Positions 24,901-34,132 of a stretch of DNA of 64,000 bases are shown one piece after another. The stretch is taken from NCBI RefSeq assembly GCF_029962835.1, contig NC_080581.1, positions 25,620,001-25,684,000 on the forward strand, written 5' to 3'. Within the stretch, counting starts at the first letter, position 1. Each line of letters begins with the position of its first letter. This DNA comes from Magnolia sinica (taxonomy: Eukaryota > Streptophyta > Magnoliopsida > Magnoliales > Magnoliaceae). The notes under the pieces were generated by a model. That model ran no database searches. It worked only from the letters and a program-made list of their open reading frames with translations, and was not told the DNA's origin. The position numbers and the translations under genes are program-made.

Positions 24901-25278
24901 TTGTGATTTTTGGGCCATTTATCTACCTGGTGTGGCCCACCTCATGGGTGTCTCAGATTTTCATGTTTGCCTGCATGTAGAGACCTGGGTTACTTGCAGC
25001 TTCTATATTTGCGCATTGAATGCAACATGCAACAAGTTCATTGTCGCATCTTCTGTCACTGCTCTTGATGCTTATTCTTTCTGTATAACTTGAGCAATAA
25101 CTTAAAAAACAAAATTCATGGTTTATTGCAGGCGTTTGGCTGGGCATATCTCAATAAATCCCACAATAAATGGGAGCAGTACTATGTTTACTGGATTTGC
25201 CCCTTCATTGGAGCGATTCTTGCTGCTTGGGTTTTCCGGTTTATCTTCCCACCTCCTGTTAAGCAGAAGAAAGCCTGA
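12594..25278 (+). CDS. SIP1: SIP1-type aquaporin (small basic intrinsic protein), three exons
   Basis: Exons 12594-12905, 14257-14529 and 25132-25278 join in phase 0 with GT-AG introns to give 243 codons, close to the usual size of plant SIP1 proteins (about 240). The family forms six-helix MIP channels, in other plants placed in the ER membrane and conducting water. Visible features: hydrophobic helices throughout; the first pore box NPT in GGASFNPTATASF (exon 1), the variant typical of SIP1; a second box at the exon 2 end that reads GYTGPSMNPVN, where other SIPs have NPA; then AFGWAY and a lysine-rich tail ending PPPVKQKKA. The basic C-terminus is typical of SIPs and may act as an ER-retention signal. 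The start ATG is the first in frame after a purine-rich leader and matches the family's N-terminus. Intron 1 is 1,351 bp and intron 2 is 10,602 bp, both loaded with repeats. The gene looks functional, apart from the unusual NPV. Confidence 0.93.
13024..13501. mobile_element. Fold-back MITE copy F in SIP1 intron 1
   Basis: The left end GGCCACGGGAAGTTCCTGTG and the reverse complement of the right end, GGCTACAGGAAGTTCCTGTG, are near-identical, followed on both sides by GGAAGCTATGTGGGGCCC. The interior carries AGGCCACACCAG, TTTCCACCGTTGAAACC and GTGTGGTGTGGCCTACCTGAG. The TSD is not clear. Confidence 0.75.
13578..13612. repeat. Perfect 14-bp hairpin, 7-nt loop
   Basis: GTGGGGCCCACATT at 13578-13591 pairs with AATGTGGGCCCCAC at 13599-13612. 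It lies in SIP1 intron 1, and the arm is the same GTGGGGCCCAC core that ends the fold-back MITEs. Confidence 0.85.
14257..14529 (+). CDS. SIP1: SIP1 exon 2
   Basis: 91 codons starting AAGAVGGAMA after the acceptor TTAACAG at 14256, ending CCT-GTC-AAT before the consensus donor GTGAGT at 14530. It holds the middle helices and the start of the second pore loop. The codon GTC at 14524-14526 gives valine where an alanine codon is expected (NPV, not NPA). Confidence 0.93.
14782..15336. repeat. Tandem duplication, about 275 bp, two imperfect copies
   Basis: Copy 1 (14782-15054) and copy 2 (15055-15336) both start GAACAAACTTARTTTGTA, share TTAGTTTGTT, ATTGGATGATCC and CTTGTATTTCC, and end GTGTTAGGATT. 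They differ at many positions, so the duplication is old. Lies in SIP1 intron 2. Confidence 0.75.
16664..17112. repeat. Dispersed duplication, copy 1 (empty hAT site)
   Basis: Includes TTTAGATGGATCATAAACCA, ACTGTCAGATTCATGGATGC, ATACTTTGTGTATTTAATTT and, further right, AAACAGCCCCATAGTGTTTC. The second copy is at 17829-18172 continuing at 19763-19893. At 16971-16978 this copy has a single ATTCAAAC where the other copy carries a hAT-like insertion. Confidence 0.8.
17829..19893. repeat. Dispersed duplication, copy 2, split by a hAT-like element
   Basis: The left half (17829-18172) matches 16664-16978 and the right half (19763-19893) matches 16979-17112. The gap between is a 1,582-bp insertion plus its 8-bp duplication. 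The copies are diverged (substitutions and poly-A growth), so the duplication is older than the insertion. Confidence 0.8.
18173..19754. mobile_element. Non-autonomous hAT-like element
   Basis: 1,582 bp flanked by the 8-bp duplication ATCCAAAC (18165-18172 and 19755-19762), the length expected for hAT transposons. The ends form imperfect inverted repeats: CATGGTTCTGAATGTCAGTATC at the left against CATAGATATGAATATCAATATC in reverse complement at the right. The subterminal zones are rich in GTATCGGYC-like motifs on both strands, with A/T homopolymers in the middle. No transposase frame is present. A diverged relative of these motifs appears near 21830-22000. Confidence 0.75.
21362..21832 (-). 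pseudogene. RTE-type LINE remnant, C-terminal end of ORF2
   Basis: The minus strand reads, with frame breaks and a substituted residue here and there, KNEMRMLRWMHGKTR, then KVDLDGLVMCNGD, VEGSKKARGRLKRMWVEVVR and, near the 3' end, VEKASCSRPQLV. This is the pattern of the extreme C-terminus of plant RTE/LINE reverse transcriptases that follows the RT domain. The left limit is the 3' end of the LINE. Heavily decayed, inside SIP1 intron 2. Confidence 0.65.
22657..23051. mobile_element. MULE-type MITE, 395 bp, with long TIRs
   Basis: Inverted ends of about 70 bp: GAGCTTTGGTAAGCCCAAAT and TGTGCAATAAAGCTCATG at the left; the reverse complement of the right end reads GAGCTTTGCTAAGCCCACAT and TGTGCAATAAAGCTCATA. 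Flanked by ATCATCAAC (22648-22656) and ATCATCGAC (23052-23060), a 9-bp duplication with one change. No coding capacity. It differs in sequence from the fold-back family but shares the TSD length. Confidence 0.85.
23075..23935 (-). pseudogene. Ty1/Copia pol remnant (integrase end to reverse transcriptase)
   Basis: The minus strand, across several frames, reads YTRRKDKALKS, then LLIALRKAKQSYTSH-like, AVGCKLVFTIN, EARLVAKGFSQWYGVGYHET, TLQLHIALNNSWL and MHFFTDIFKRKYTW, matching the order of Copia polyproteins from the end of integrase into the RT palm. Stops and frameshifts are frequent. No LTRs were recognised, so this is a truncated old copy. Confidence 0.6.
23956..23990. repeat. Perfect 14-bp hairpin, 7-nt loop
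   Basis: GATATATCACAATA at 23956-23969 is exactly reverse-complementary to 23977-23990. It lies in SIP1 intron 2 next to the Copia remnant. Function unknown. Confidence 0.8.
25132..25278 (+). CDS. SIP1: SIP1 exon 3 and stop
   Basis: 49 codons including TGA (25276-25278), beginning after the acceptor TTTATTGCAG (ends 25131) and continuing the second pore loop as AFGWAYLNKSHNKW. It encodes the last helix (YVYWICPFIGAILAAWVFRFIF) in part and the basic tail VKQKKA. The last codons are part of a 49-bp tandem duplication running into the 3' UTR. Confidence 0.93.
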   Translation, partial: AFGWAYLNKSHNKWEQYYVYWICPFIGAILAAWVFRFIFPPPVKQKKA

Positions 25279-25336
25279 GAATACTAAGTACTCTCTCTCT
25301 CTCTCTCTCTCTCAGAAGAAAGCCTGAGAATACTAA

Positions 25337-25386
<50 letters not shown>
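25264..25386 (+). repeat. 49-bp tandem duplication of the SIP1 stop region with (CT)n tracts
   Basis: The segment CAGAAGAAAGCCTGAGAATA plus AGTA and (CT)n runs from 25264 to 25312 and starts again at 25313, where the CT tract expands to 25386. The first copy contains the real stop codon, so the second lies in the 3' UTR. A candidate poly(A) signal AATAAA follows at 25392-25397, with another at 25640-25645. Confidence 0.9.
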
Positions 25387-25389
<3 letters not shown>

Positions 25390-26590
25390 GAAATAAAGTT
25401 AGCAATAGTTTGCATTCACTGCCTTTTGGCAAAGAAATAGATTTTTGTATATGCTGCCTATGCTAACTTCTGTCTATAATTGAAACAAACAAAACGCCCT
25501 TTCTTAGCTTCTGTGAAATCCTAACCACTGATAACAGTATTGGGCCCCACAAAATTTTGATTTGTTTTGATTATGGAGATTTTTGTAAGATTCTTGTCTA
25601 AATGTAGCCAAAAGTATACCTTGATGATTCCCTGCAGAAAATAAAGTTTCCAACGAACTTTTTAATCTGTGTAAGATCTAGGCCGTTCATCAGATCATGA
25701 CCCCAACCTATTTTCAACAACTTAGAAAGGAGGTCTTTGTGTATGGTGGACCCTACTCTTTCTCAACATGCTAATGCAGCTTGTGCACTAACATGGTGTC
25801 TGCGTGCGAGGTCTGGGTTCAGCAGGTTGACCACATTGTGTAATGCCCCACTGCCGAAAGTCAGGCAGCCCTGTCATCAATATGACCACAGATGTAAGGT
25901 TTTAGGGCTTTGGCACAGAGATGGCAGGTCCTGTCTGATGAGCAGTCTAGATCTTGCGCACACTCCACATCGTGATCCTTCTTGGAAGGGTTGCTTCAGC
26001 TTGCGTGAAGTCCCGGCTAATTATCATTGGATTCTTTTGTGAATGTTTTCTCATTGTGGATGAACAATGGGCAAAGTTCTCGATGGAGCGATCAGCTGAT
26101 CAGATACTAACCTTTCGATCCAGTGGCCTGTAAATAGATAGATAGGAAGAGACACAGTAATCAACTGAGAAAAGTCCCAGTATCTGCAGCTCAGATTTGT
26201 TCTGATCTGCAAGAGTTTTGAGAATGATCCATCCAATGGTCAGGATTTTGCCCAAACCATGAGATCAATTGTAGGAATGTAAAAAGCGAGTCCAGTGTGG
26301 AAAGGTCCATGGTGTCGGAGTGCCTAAAGTTTCATCACAGATGTAATCTATATCATTTGTTAAGGTTGTTTGTTGGATTTTCCATTCTAGTCCAACTTTC
26401 TATGGTTGCAGGACTTGTGCAATGTTTACTGTGTGGTACTTGATCGGGATGGTTGGCTTGGTGGGTCACCGTGTGGATGGGTCCCATCCCCAAAATCAAG
26501 GGGATTGGACTGGCCAGCCATACTTCTCTTTAACCTGGAAAGGAATGGTTCACTCAAAACACAGGAATGCTCCACATTAAATGCCCAAAG
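25387..26590. other. SIP1 3' region and flanking unassigned sequence
   Basis: Immediately after the CT tract are two AATAAA signals (25392, 25640). Beyond about 25,700 no coding or repeat identity was recognised; open frames at 25737-26042 and 26051-26236 resemble no protein known to me. Confidence 0.4.

Positions 26591-26591
<1 letters not shown>

Positions 26592-26665
<74 letters not shown>
26592..26665. repeat. Compound microsatellite (TG)n(AG)n
   Basis: About 21 TG units followed directly by about 16 AG units. An open frame runs through it on each strand, but only because of the repeat. Confidence 0.95.
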
Positions 26666-26669
<4 letters not shown>

Positions 26670-26968
26670 GGAAACCCCAAAAATTCAGAGAATGAGAAGT
26701 CATGGTTTAATACATTTTGGCCTAAAAAATAGTGAAACAAATGGCTGTGTTTATATATTATATATAAATAGGGTCAAATATAAAATTTTAATTAAAATAA
26801 TTATAATTTGTGTATTTTTGTAGAATAAGAACAACATATATTGATAGTTGAATGGTGTTCTTTGCCTCTCTCAAATGCTTCCTTTTAAAGTAATCCACAT
26901 ATAAATTAGTCCCTCTCTACTAAAAGTTTTCACCTTCTACTCAATTTTTATCAATGGGGGATGACCAC

Positions 26969-26971
<3 letters not shown>

Positions 26972-27010
<39 letters not shown>
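26972..27010. repeat. Microsatellite (TC)n
   Basis: About 19-20 uninterrupted TC units. Confidence 0.95.
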
Positions 27011-27011
<1 letters not shown>

Positions 27012-27114
27012 AATATTTTTTATTGAAAACTTTTAATTATAATAAAAGCTTTCTTTTCAGAAATACTGACTTTGAAACAAAGCTTTTTCTAACCGTGGGC
27101 AAATCTTGGTCCTT

Positions 27115-27290
27115 TTTCTTTTCTTTTTTTATTTAAAATATTTTTTTAAACCCACACACACACACCCTCACACACTCACGCCATAGTGGGATTTCACCAC
27201 CTATGGGTACTCGAACCATTGACCGCGTAAGGACCCAGATGTGGTTAACCACCTTGCTATGTACCTATATCATTTCTAATCTTATCATTA
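27115..27290 (-). mobile_element. tRNA-derived SINE-like unit
   Basis: On the minus strand, TAGCAAGGTGG (27259-27249) resembles a pol III A box and GGTTCGAGTACC (27217-27206) a B box, about 33 bp apart as in tRNA genes. Then come CCCACTATGGCGTGAGTG, a GT-rich stretch and an A-rich tail toward 27115. No functional tRNA fold is implied. No target duplication was identified. Confidence 0.5.
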
Positions 27291-27626
27291 CTTTTAAAAA
27301 ATGAGTCAAGCCGATTTGGGTATCGGAGTCAACCCGACCTGGCTCCATATTAGTCGAGTTTCCGAGCTATGGTTGACAGATTGGGACAATTCACTCGAGC
27401 CCTCGACCCAAGCACCACCAAACATGGGAGGCCGATCGAGTATTTCTGCTGACCTAGCAACCCTAAAGGTTTTAATTGAAACATGAAATGCCTAGTCATT
27501 AATCAGGGCCATAAACTCTTTCCTACATAAGGGACAAGCTGCAAAAATAATGCGCTTCAAATCAATATTCCGTTGTTTTTATTAGTCCATGTCCCCGGCA
27601 AAGGAAAGTGCTGCAAGTGACGCGGT

Positions 27627-27740
27627 GTTCCCCTTCTTATCTAGAGAGCGGTGCAGTAGATGAATAAAGGCGAGTGATGACAGATGCCATGTTCCCCTTC
27701 TTATCTAGTGAGCGGTGCAGTAGATGAATAAAGGCGAGTG
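27627..27740. repeat. 50-bp direct repeat, two copies
   Basis: 27627-27676 and 27691-27740 both read GTTCCCCTTCTTATCTAG, then AGCGGTGCAGTAGATGAATA, then AAGGCGAGTG, with one substitution. The copies are 14 bp apart. The second ends just before the TSD of the next MITE. Confidence 0.9.
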
Positions 27741-27745
27741 TGTAA

Positions 27746-28386
27746 GGGCCTGCTTGGGAGCATGTATTTGAAACCCCCTGGCTTCAGAACCCCCTGAATT
27801 TGAAATCCTCTTGCTGTGTTTGGCACCATTGATTGAGAATCAACTATAATCCAAAAGTAGCAATTCATAGCATATTTGCAGGGATTTGAATTTAATTACT
27901 AAATCAACTTTAATATCTCTAATTAGTGAACTTATGTAATTTTTGACACAATGGTTGTAATATGCCTGTTGAAATATATACTCTTTCAGAAAATGATGAA
28001 ATTCTAAGTGTCGGATGAGCTGCAAACATGGGATCACATCTGAGTCATTAACCAACTATTTTTAACCGTTGATTTACATTGACAATGTTTGGACGGCGTT
28101 GATCATCATATTAAAGTAATTAATGGTGATGCCATTAATAATCTAATTGTTTTTGGATATCATTAGTGGGCCATGTGCCCAATAGAATAATAGTACAGTG
28201 ACATATGTTACACATGCAACTATTGAAATGAATTTAGGTGTAATCTAAGCTCTCACAGTGGATTTCAAACCCCTCTTTGAGGGGATTTGAAACCCCCAGT
28301 TACTTTATGCTTCCAAACAATTAGGAGATTTGAAACCCCCTCAAATCCTCTCAAATCCCTCCAAATCCACGGTGCCAAATGACCCC
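27746..28386. mobile_element. Tourist-like (PIF/Harbinger) MITE
   Basis: 641 bp between TAA copies (27743-27745 and 28387-28389), the 3-bp duplication of Harbinger MITEs. The left end GGGCCTGCTTGGGAGCATG and the reverse complement of the right end, GGGGTCATTTGGCACCG, are related. GGTTTCAAATC-type motifs and GTGTTTGGCACC recur in inverted orientation inside. No open frame. Confidence 0.75.
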
Positions 28387-28414
28387 TAAGTCATATGTCC
28401 AAATCCGATAAAAG

Positions 28415-28420
<6 letters not shown>

Positions 28421-28477
<57 letters not shown>
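28421..28477. repeat. Microsatellite (GA)n
   Basis: About 28 uninterrupted GA units just right of the Tourist-like MITE. Confidence 0.95.
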
Positions 28478-28479
<2 letters not shown>

Positions 28480-28849
28480 GGTGTTCAGTACATTGTATTG
28501 TATCGGAAAAAAAAGTGCATTGGAAGAACGCTAATTCATGATTTTTAAATAGGGGTATCAATGGGCCGGTCTGGGGCCTGAAAATCAGAATTTTTAATAA
28601 GGCCACCCGGAAACAGTTCAAAATCCAGGCTGAGAACTACCCCAGGCCTATTTTTAAATAATAATGGACGGTTGTTGGTCCCCATCAACGGGTAGATTCT
28701 TGTACCATGATTTGCTCCAACGGTACTATTGAATTAACTGTTCCAGTTGATGACTGGGTATCGCACCTGGCATTCAACCTTTTATTAAATATTTGAATAT
28801 CATAATACTTATTGAAGGGTAACCTATTTGAATATTTAAAACCATATTG

Positions 28850-29165
28850 GGCCCCAGAACTAGGTTTGTGGATGGTACCCTGGCCATGGGACCCACATCA
28901 GTGTATGTGTTGTGCATCTCCCCAATCCATGACCTGAATTGAGGGAAAAGACAAATATCAGCTTGATCCAAAACTTTTGTGGCCCAAAAAAAAAAAAAGA
29001 TTTTAATAGTGATTCACTACTGTTTCATGTTGTGTGGTCCACCTGAGATTTGTATCTACTTCATTTTTAGGCTTCTGCCATTAAATGAGCTGGCAAAACG
29101 GATGGACGGCATAGATATACAAGGAATACATAGGTGGGCCCCACGATCAGGTCCCCCACCTATAT
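28850..29165. mobile_element. Fold-back MITE copy G
   Basis: Carries GGGACCCACATCAGTGTATG, ATCAGCTTGATCCAAAACTT, GTTGTGTGGTCCACCTGAG, ACGGATGGACGGCATAGATA and TAGGTGGGCCCCACGATCAG. It lacks part of the left-centre compared with the longer copies. Confidence 0.65.
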
Positions 29166-29964
29166 TGCTCGTACCGGGGTGGAAGGTAAATCGCCAGATT
29201 TAAAACTCTGGCACAGTAGGGTGGTTCATATGCAGGCGCTTAGAAATTATAAACATGGCATAAATTAAATTAAATAAAACTGTCCAAATTGAGAGACCCA
29301 CTGTGGGCAGGTCATCAGCCGTAGCTTTTAAGGTTCCTAATTTTTTTTATTAATGGGAATTTAATTGTTTAACACGGACCGTTCACTATTTTTTTCATTT
29401 GGTATGTTCACTAAATGTCCACGGATCTTTCATTAGGTAGTCCAACCACTGTATTTTTGGATTTAGAAGAAATCTAAATCGGGACCCAATATTTGGACAG
29501 TTCAGACTTGCCTAAATGCGACCTGCTATATTTGTCAGTGCTCGTTATCAATCATTCTCAGAAAAAGGCAGAGATTCGCTGTGACAAAATTTCTCACTGT
29601 TAATTATATTTAATTTCACACGTAAAATAACCTTCTTTATAAATACATTTTAAATTTATTAGATATTATTGGGATGAGCTTTTTTGAGGAAGGAAATTAT
29701 ACAACTACATTCGTCTACATTTCCCTTTAAAAAAAAATGTCCAATACACCATGTGGTATGTGTATAACATCCAAGCCATCTAACATATGCAACCCATTAT
29801 GGGGATCATATGAACAAAAAAGCAGACCGGTTGAGTCATTAAATAGGATACAAATCAATTTGGATGTTTTGAATGGTGTATATTATATTTTATGAATTAC
29901 TTACCTTATCATCATATAGTCCATATTTTTTGTTCGCCTAATAATTATATTAGCATACATCTGT
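29166..29964. other. Unassigned AT-rich sequence
   Basis: No gene, TIR or named repeat recognised. 30479-30904, between the rRNA fragment and the minisatellite, is likewise unassigned. Confidence 0.4.
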
Positions 29965-30165
29965 TAGACAGGTTAGATGACAGTAGTTGAAAGCATCACT
30001 GGCCAACATTCGAATCTGAGTAGCATGTGACAGGTCCTTACTCATGCCTTGGTTGTAGATTCACGAGAGTTTCAACCTGAGGTCATAGGTTCAATACACG
30101 TTGTCAAGTAGTACTGTGGTGTGAGTGTATGTGGGTTGTGAATGCGTGTGTAAAACTCAAGGTAT
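29965..30165 (+). mobile_element. Possible second SINE-like unit
   Basis: Contains GGTTCAATACACG (B-box-like), followed by CTGTGGTGTGAGTGTATGTG, GGTTGTGAATGCGTGTG and AAAACTCAA, the same order of motifs as in the unit at 27115-27290. The A box is not clear. Confidence 0.35.
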
Positions 30166-30257
30166 CAGGACACTTGGAATTCTATATGGATAAATAAGGG
30201 ACATCTTATAAGACTAAATACTTTGGATGAACATAAAAAGATGATAAGGACTACCTT

Positions 30258-30478
30258 ACAAGGTTAAATGCTTCTGGTGACCGATAGCGCAGTAGTACTC
30301 CGAGGGGAATGTGAAAAGATCTTTCAATAGAAGGTGAAATGGAATATAAAACCATGAGCTCTTGAGCAATGGGAGGAGAAATCTCTAACTGCAAGCTTGT
30401 TGAAGATAGAGCTGACAACTCGCAGGCATTGGCTTGATTATGGGACCTCACTTGAGTTGTATTGGGTTTAGAGGCACT
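30258..30478 (+). pseudogene. Decayed organelle-type 23S rRNA fragment in the nucleus
   Basis: The segment GGTGACCGATAGCGCAGTAG begins a stretch that follows plant organelle (plastid or mitochondrial) large-subunit rRNA for about 215 bases, as recalled: GTACTCCGAGGGGAATGTGA, AAACCATGAGCTCTTGAGCA, ATGGGAGGAG, TGTTGAAGATAGAGC, ACTCGCAGGCATTGGCTTGA. Most differences are C-to-T or G-to-A. It is far too short and diverged to be functional. A probable NUPT/NUMT. Confidence 0.75.
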
Positions 30479-30904
30479 ATTTGGTAAAATCTAAATCTTA
30501 AGGCGTTTTGTGGTTAAAAAAAAAATCCCTTTATCATAGGTAATTTCTCACATGTCTAGCAACCTTTTCAACTATGGACCAAAAACCTCCCTCTCTTAAA
30601 TTATTTCCCAAAACCTGCTTGCATATTTCATGTACATCCTGCAACTGCTTACAGTAACAGATACATTGGGCTCATTAGGCATACATACTCTAATCAAATA
30701 AGAGCTACTCTAATAAGCTTATTTTATTCTAACTCTTGTTTTTAATAAGCTTGTATGGTAAAATCAAGTTTTCAAAGCCAAAAACTACTCATATATTAAA
30801 GAAATATGTTTGGTAAAACATTTAAATAAGGGTTTTTTTAAGAGTAGTTGATGTCATTTGTAAAGATTACAACAACTCCATTATATTAATCTCCCACTAG
30901 ATGC

Positions 30905-31478
30905 AATCCACATTTGATGTGTCCATTGTGTGGACCTTTGAAGTGGGTTGTCCATCATGTGGGGCCTACTGTTAATGTCCACCATCTATCATATGGGGCA
31001 CACTTCCATATGGATCATCCATCATGTTACGCCACTTTGGATATGGGCCGTCCATCATGTGAGACCTTAGATGTGGATTAGGTGGGGCCAACTTAATGTT
31101 AACTATCCATCACGAGGGACCACACTTTTATGTGGGCCATCCATCATGTGTGGCTCACTCCATCCATTATGTGGGCCACCTTGATATAGACCATTCATTA
31201 TGTGGGCCCCCCCTTCAATACAGATCGTTCATCTTGTGGGTGCACCTTTGATGTGATTGTCCATCACGTGGGCCCACATTTAATGTCCACTGCCCATTAT
31301 ATGGGTCCCACCTTTGATGTGAATTGTCCATTAAGTGGGGCCCACTTAACATGGATGGTCCATGTTGGCCCACACTTTGATGTAGGTCATTTATCATGTG
31401 GGGCCCACCTTTGATATGAATCGTGCATTATGTGGGCCTATTTTGATGTGGACCATTCATCATGTGGGGGGAACCTTC
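30905..31478. repeat. Minisatellite, about 35-bp unit, left block
   Basis: About 15 imperfect copies of a unit around CATCATGTGGGGCCCACC and TTTGATGTGGACC. Continues at 47015-47419 and 59589-59755, the three blocks being one array before the LTR insertions. The unit resembles the ends of the fold-back MITEs in the window. Confidence 0.85.
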
Positions 31479-31701
31479 TGTAATATCCTAGATTTTCGCT
31501 ATTTTGAATTTTCAAAAACTTTTAAAAATTTTCATTATAATTAGCTTACGTTGTCACTTACTGACCCTTAACGGTCGAGGTGAGCCTATACACAGGTGGT
31601 ACCAATAAAGAACCGCATAAGTATAATTAATCAACCGTAGGAAGCCAACGAATTCACCTGATCACTTAAACCTCTAGCCTAGCCTCGTGATTTGTTCATC
31701 T

Positions 31702-34132
31702 TGTTCACTCCCCAAGTATAGGGTTGTGATGTAGTAATAAACTCGGTAAGACCGAGGTCGAATCCACAGGGACTGAAACCTGTACGTTTCCTGAAACTAG
31801 GTAGAAATAGAACTAGCCCAGGATGCAATCTAAATCAAATAGAATTTAAGAAACAATTGTGGAATAATTATCTAAAACTTTAAGGAATTCTGAGGAAGGA
31901 AAACTAGGGATTCAGAGGATCCACTTGTAGAGATCAGGGAGATCTTATGCCTGCATCAAGGATTATGGAATTCAAACTTATTTGATCTGGTTTTCAAGAG
32001 ATGAAAGGTATATGAATTAGAATGGATTCTATCATCTAACCATGCCCAGGAGATAAAGCAAATAACAGGATTGAACTAATTACCAACCAATCATCAATGT
32101 ATGAGGATCAGGAAGGGTACTGTCATCCTACCATGCCCGTGAAGCAATGATGAACAACAGGGCTTCCTGACTTCATAAACATAGAAAGGGAAAGAAATAT
32201 TCAAAGCCATTGCAAATCCATTGTAATTTCAGTCACAACAGACCATTAAAGACTGAGTAAATATTCTTTTAATAATCAACTCAAAACCAAGTTCAGTTCA
32301 TAAATTTAAATGAAAAGCAGGAAATAGTGTCCCATCTCGCTACAGGCTTCACCTCTTAGCCCTAGCTAAGAGGTTTATCCAACCATGATTAGGAAAAATC
32401 CTTAGGGTTCATAAGAATAGAAGAGATCAACAACCCAGAAAAATAAGGAGAAGAAAATCAGGCAAACACTTCCCTTTCTTCCTTCCTTCCTTCACATGCG
32501 CCAGAACGAGCACCTTCACGTTCCAAAAGAACTTCCCCTGCCAATGGACCAGCAGCCAAACTCCTCTCGTGCACAGCAGCAGCCACCCTCCGTTTCCTCT
32601 TTCACTTTTCTTCCTTTTTGTTTTCTGCTCCAGATGTAGCTGCTCCTCTCGTTCTCTTTCTTCTTTTTTTTCCTGTTGCTTCCCTTCAAAACCGAGCACT
32701 CACAGCTGCCTCCCCCACGGTCCAGCAGGCTTCCTCTTTTATCCTTCCTGTAGCCGGAGAGAGCGAAGGCCCGTTTCCACACGGCAGCATGCGCAGCAAT
32801 TCTTTCACGCACGGCAGCGTGCGCAGCAACCGAAACCTCTCACGCAAATTTTCCTGTGGGGCCCGTTCTTAAGTTCGTGCCAGAGATCCACTCCGTTCAT
32901 TAGCTGCTCCTCAAAATTTTGACCGGAGGTGACTGGTTTTGGAATGCTTTTGACGCGGCCAAACGCAATAATCACGCTGCAATCGTCGCCGGGCTGTCCG
33001 TTTATGACTGCTGAAACTAGCCCGTGTATGCATGAGTTCATAAAAATCGACATAGGTTTGACCAGATCGTACCCCTCTGCATTATGAATGGATCGGATTG
33101 AGGATTCGGTCCGTGATGATGGCCCACTACGATCATCCGCAGCCTCTGTTTCGCAGAAGTAACAGAGCCGCGGACGTCGTTTGAGTCGGTGGTGATTGTG
33201 GGCCCACGCTGGAATTCCAATGTAGAATCCACTCCGTCCATTGTTTCCATGACGAAAAACCATCTAGGATGGACGGTTTTGGAGTGTAGTTGGTGTGGTC
33301 CATTGATCTTTGCTCGCTGCCGTCCAACCTGTGATTTAAAGTTACGATCTTCCCGTAGCTTGCATGAAGACGAACGGACACCTAGGAGAGGGTTTTCGCC
33401 CCCCTATGGACACAGTATACGGCACTGATCATCAATTTGGATGATGTGTGGGGCCCACAACTTGAAACCGTGACGCACGGCGTAAGACGCTGTTGCGTTT
33501 TGGTCGGATTTGGAAGAAGGACTCGGTCAGAAGTCGGTTTGACCGACTTCTCGTTCCTGTGCACGGCCAGTGCACTTATGCACTATGCACACGCATACTC
33601 CAGGGGGTCCCACAGAGATGTTTGTGAGAAATCCGCTCCGTCTATCCATTTGGCAAGCTCATTTAAACAGTTGAGACCAAAAATGGAGAGTATCCAGATA
33701 TCGGGTGGGCCCCACTTAAGTATTTAAGGGGCTGATCTCTCTGTTTAGCCACTTTCACGGTGATCTAATGGGTGATTTTTGATTTGTACGGTTTATTTAA
33801 GGTCTTCAGGCCATATATGGAGTTTCGAGCCAATCAGATGGCGGGAACTATGTAATCTTGCATTTTTCACCAATTTCGGGCCTCTTTAACGTGAATGGCT
33901 TGATTTTCTAGAATCCTTGGTGTGTAATTCCATCGATCTTGGTCTCCTGGGGTCCGTCCCTTGCCTTGGGTGTCATCAGAGCATCAAATCCATGGTTTAA
34001 GCATACTTTTTCAGTTCATGCTTGTAAATACACTCTGCGTCACAAATACAATTAAATCAGGCTATTAAACGGTATCATGCTTGTAAATCCATGCAATAAA
34101 TGGGTCTGATATGCAATATTTGACCCTCAACA
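31702..34132 (-). repeat. 3' LTR of the Athila/Tat-type element
   Basis: 2,431 bp, reading TGTTGAGGGTC to GGGGAGTGAACA on the minus strand (TG...CA). A G-rich tract TTGGGGGTTG lies at its inner edge (34133-34142) as a likely polypurine tract. Open frames on both strands (32427-33727) recur in the other LTR and are not genes. Confidence 0.92.

Larger units (their letters stand above)
14530..25131 (+). other. SIP1: SIP1 intron 2 (10,602 bp), rich in transposons
   Basis: Bounded by the donor GTGAGT and the acceptor TTGCAG. It holds a 275-bp tandem duplication, a 300-450 bp dispersed duplication, a hAT-like element, an RTE-type LINE remnant, a MULE MITE and a Copia remnant. Stretches 15340-16660, 17113-17828, 19894-21360, 21840-22650 and 23940-25100 show no feature that I can name beyond poly-A/T and low-complexity runs. 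Confidence 0.85.

Noticed and set aside
24600..24960. Possible further fold-back MITE
   Set aside because: Only single motifs (TGGTGTGGCCCACCTCATGG) match; no opposing arm.
26406..26740. Open frames over 100 codons on both strands
   Set aside because: They are kept open by the (TG)n(AG)n microsatellite.
27201..27259. Possible tRNA gene
   Set aside because: A- and B-box-like sequences are present, but no cloverleaf or anticodon arm can be drawn; called SINE-like instead.
30905..31478. Regular repeats that could be taken for a CRISPR array
   Set aside because: Units adjoin with no unique spacers and vary throughout; the genome is a plant. It is a minisatellite.
32427..33727. Open frames on both strands, including 32805-33263 (152 codons)
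   Set aside because: They lie in the left LTR of the Ty3 element and repeat in the right LTR (42257-43560). No protein family resemblance.
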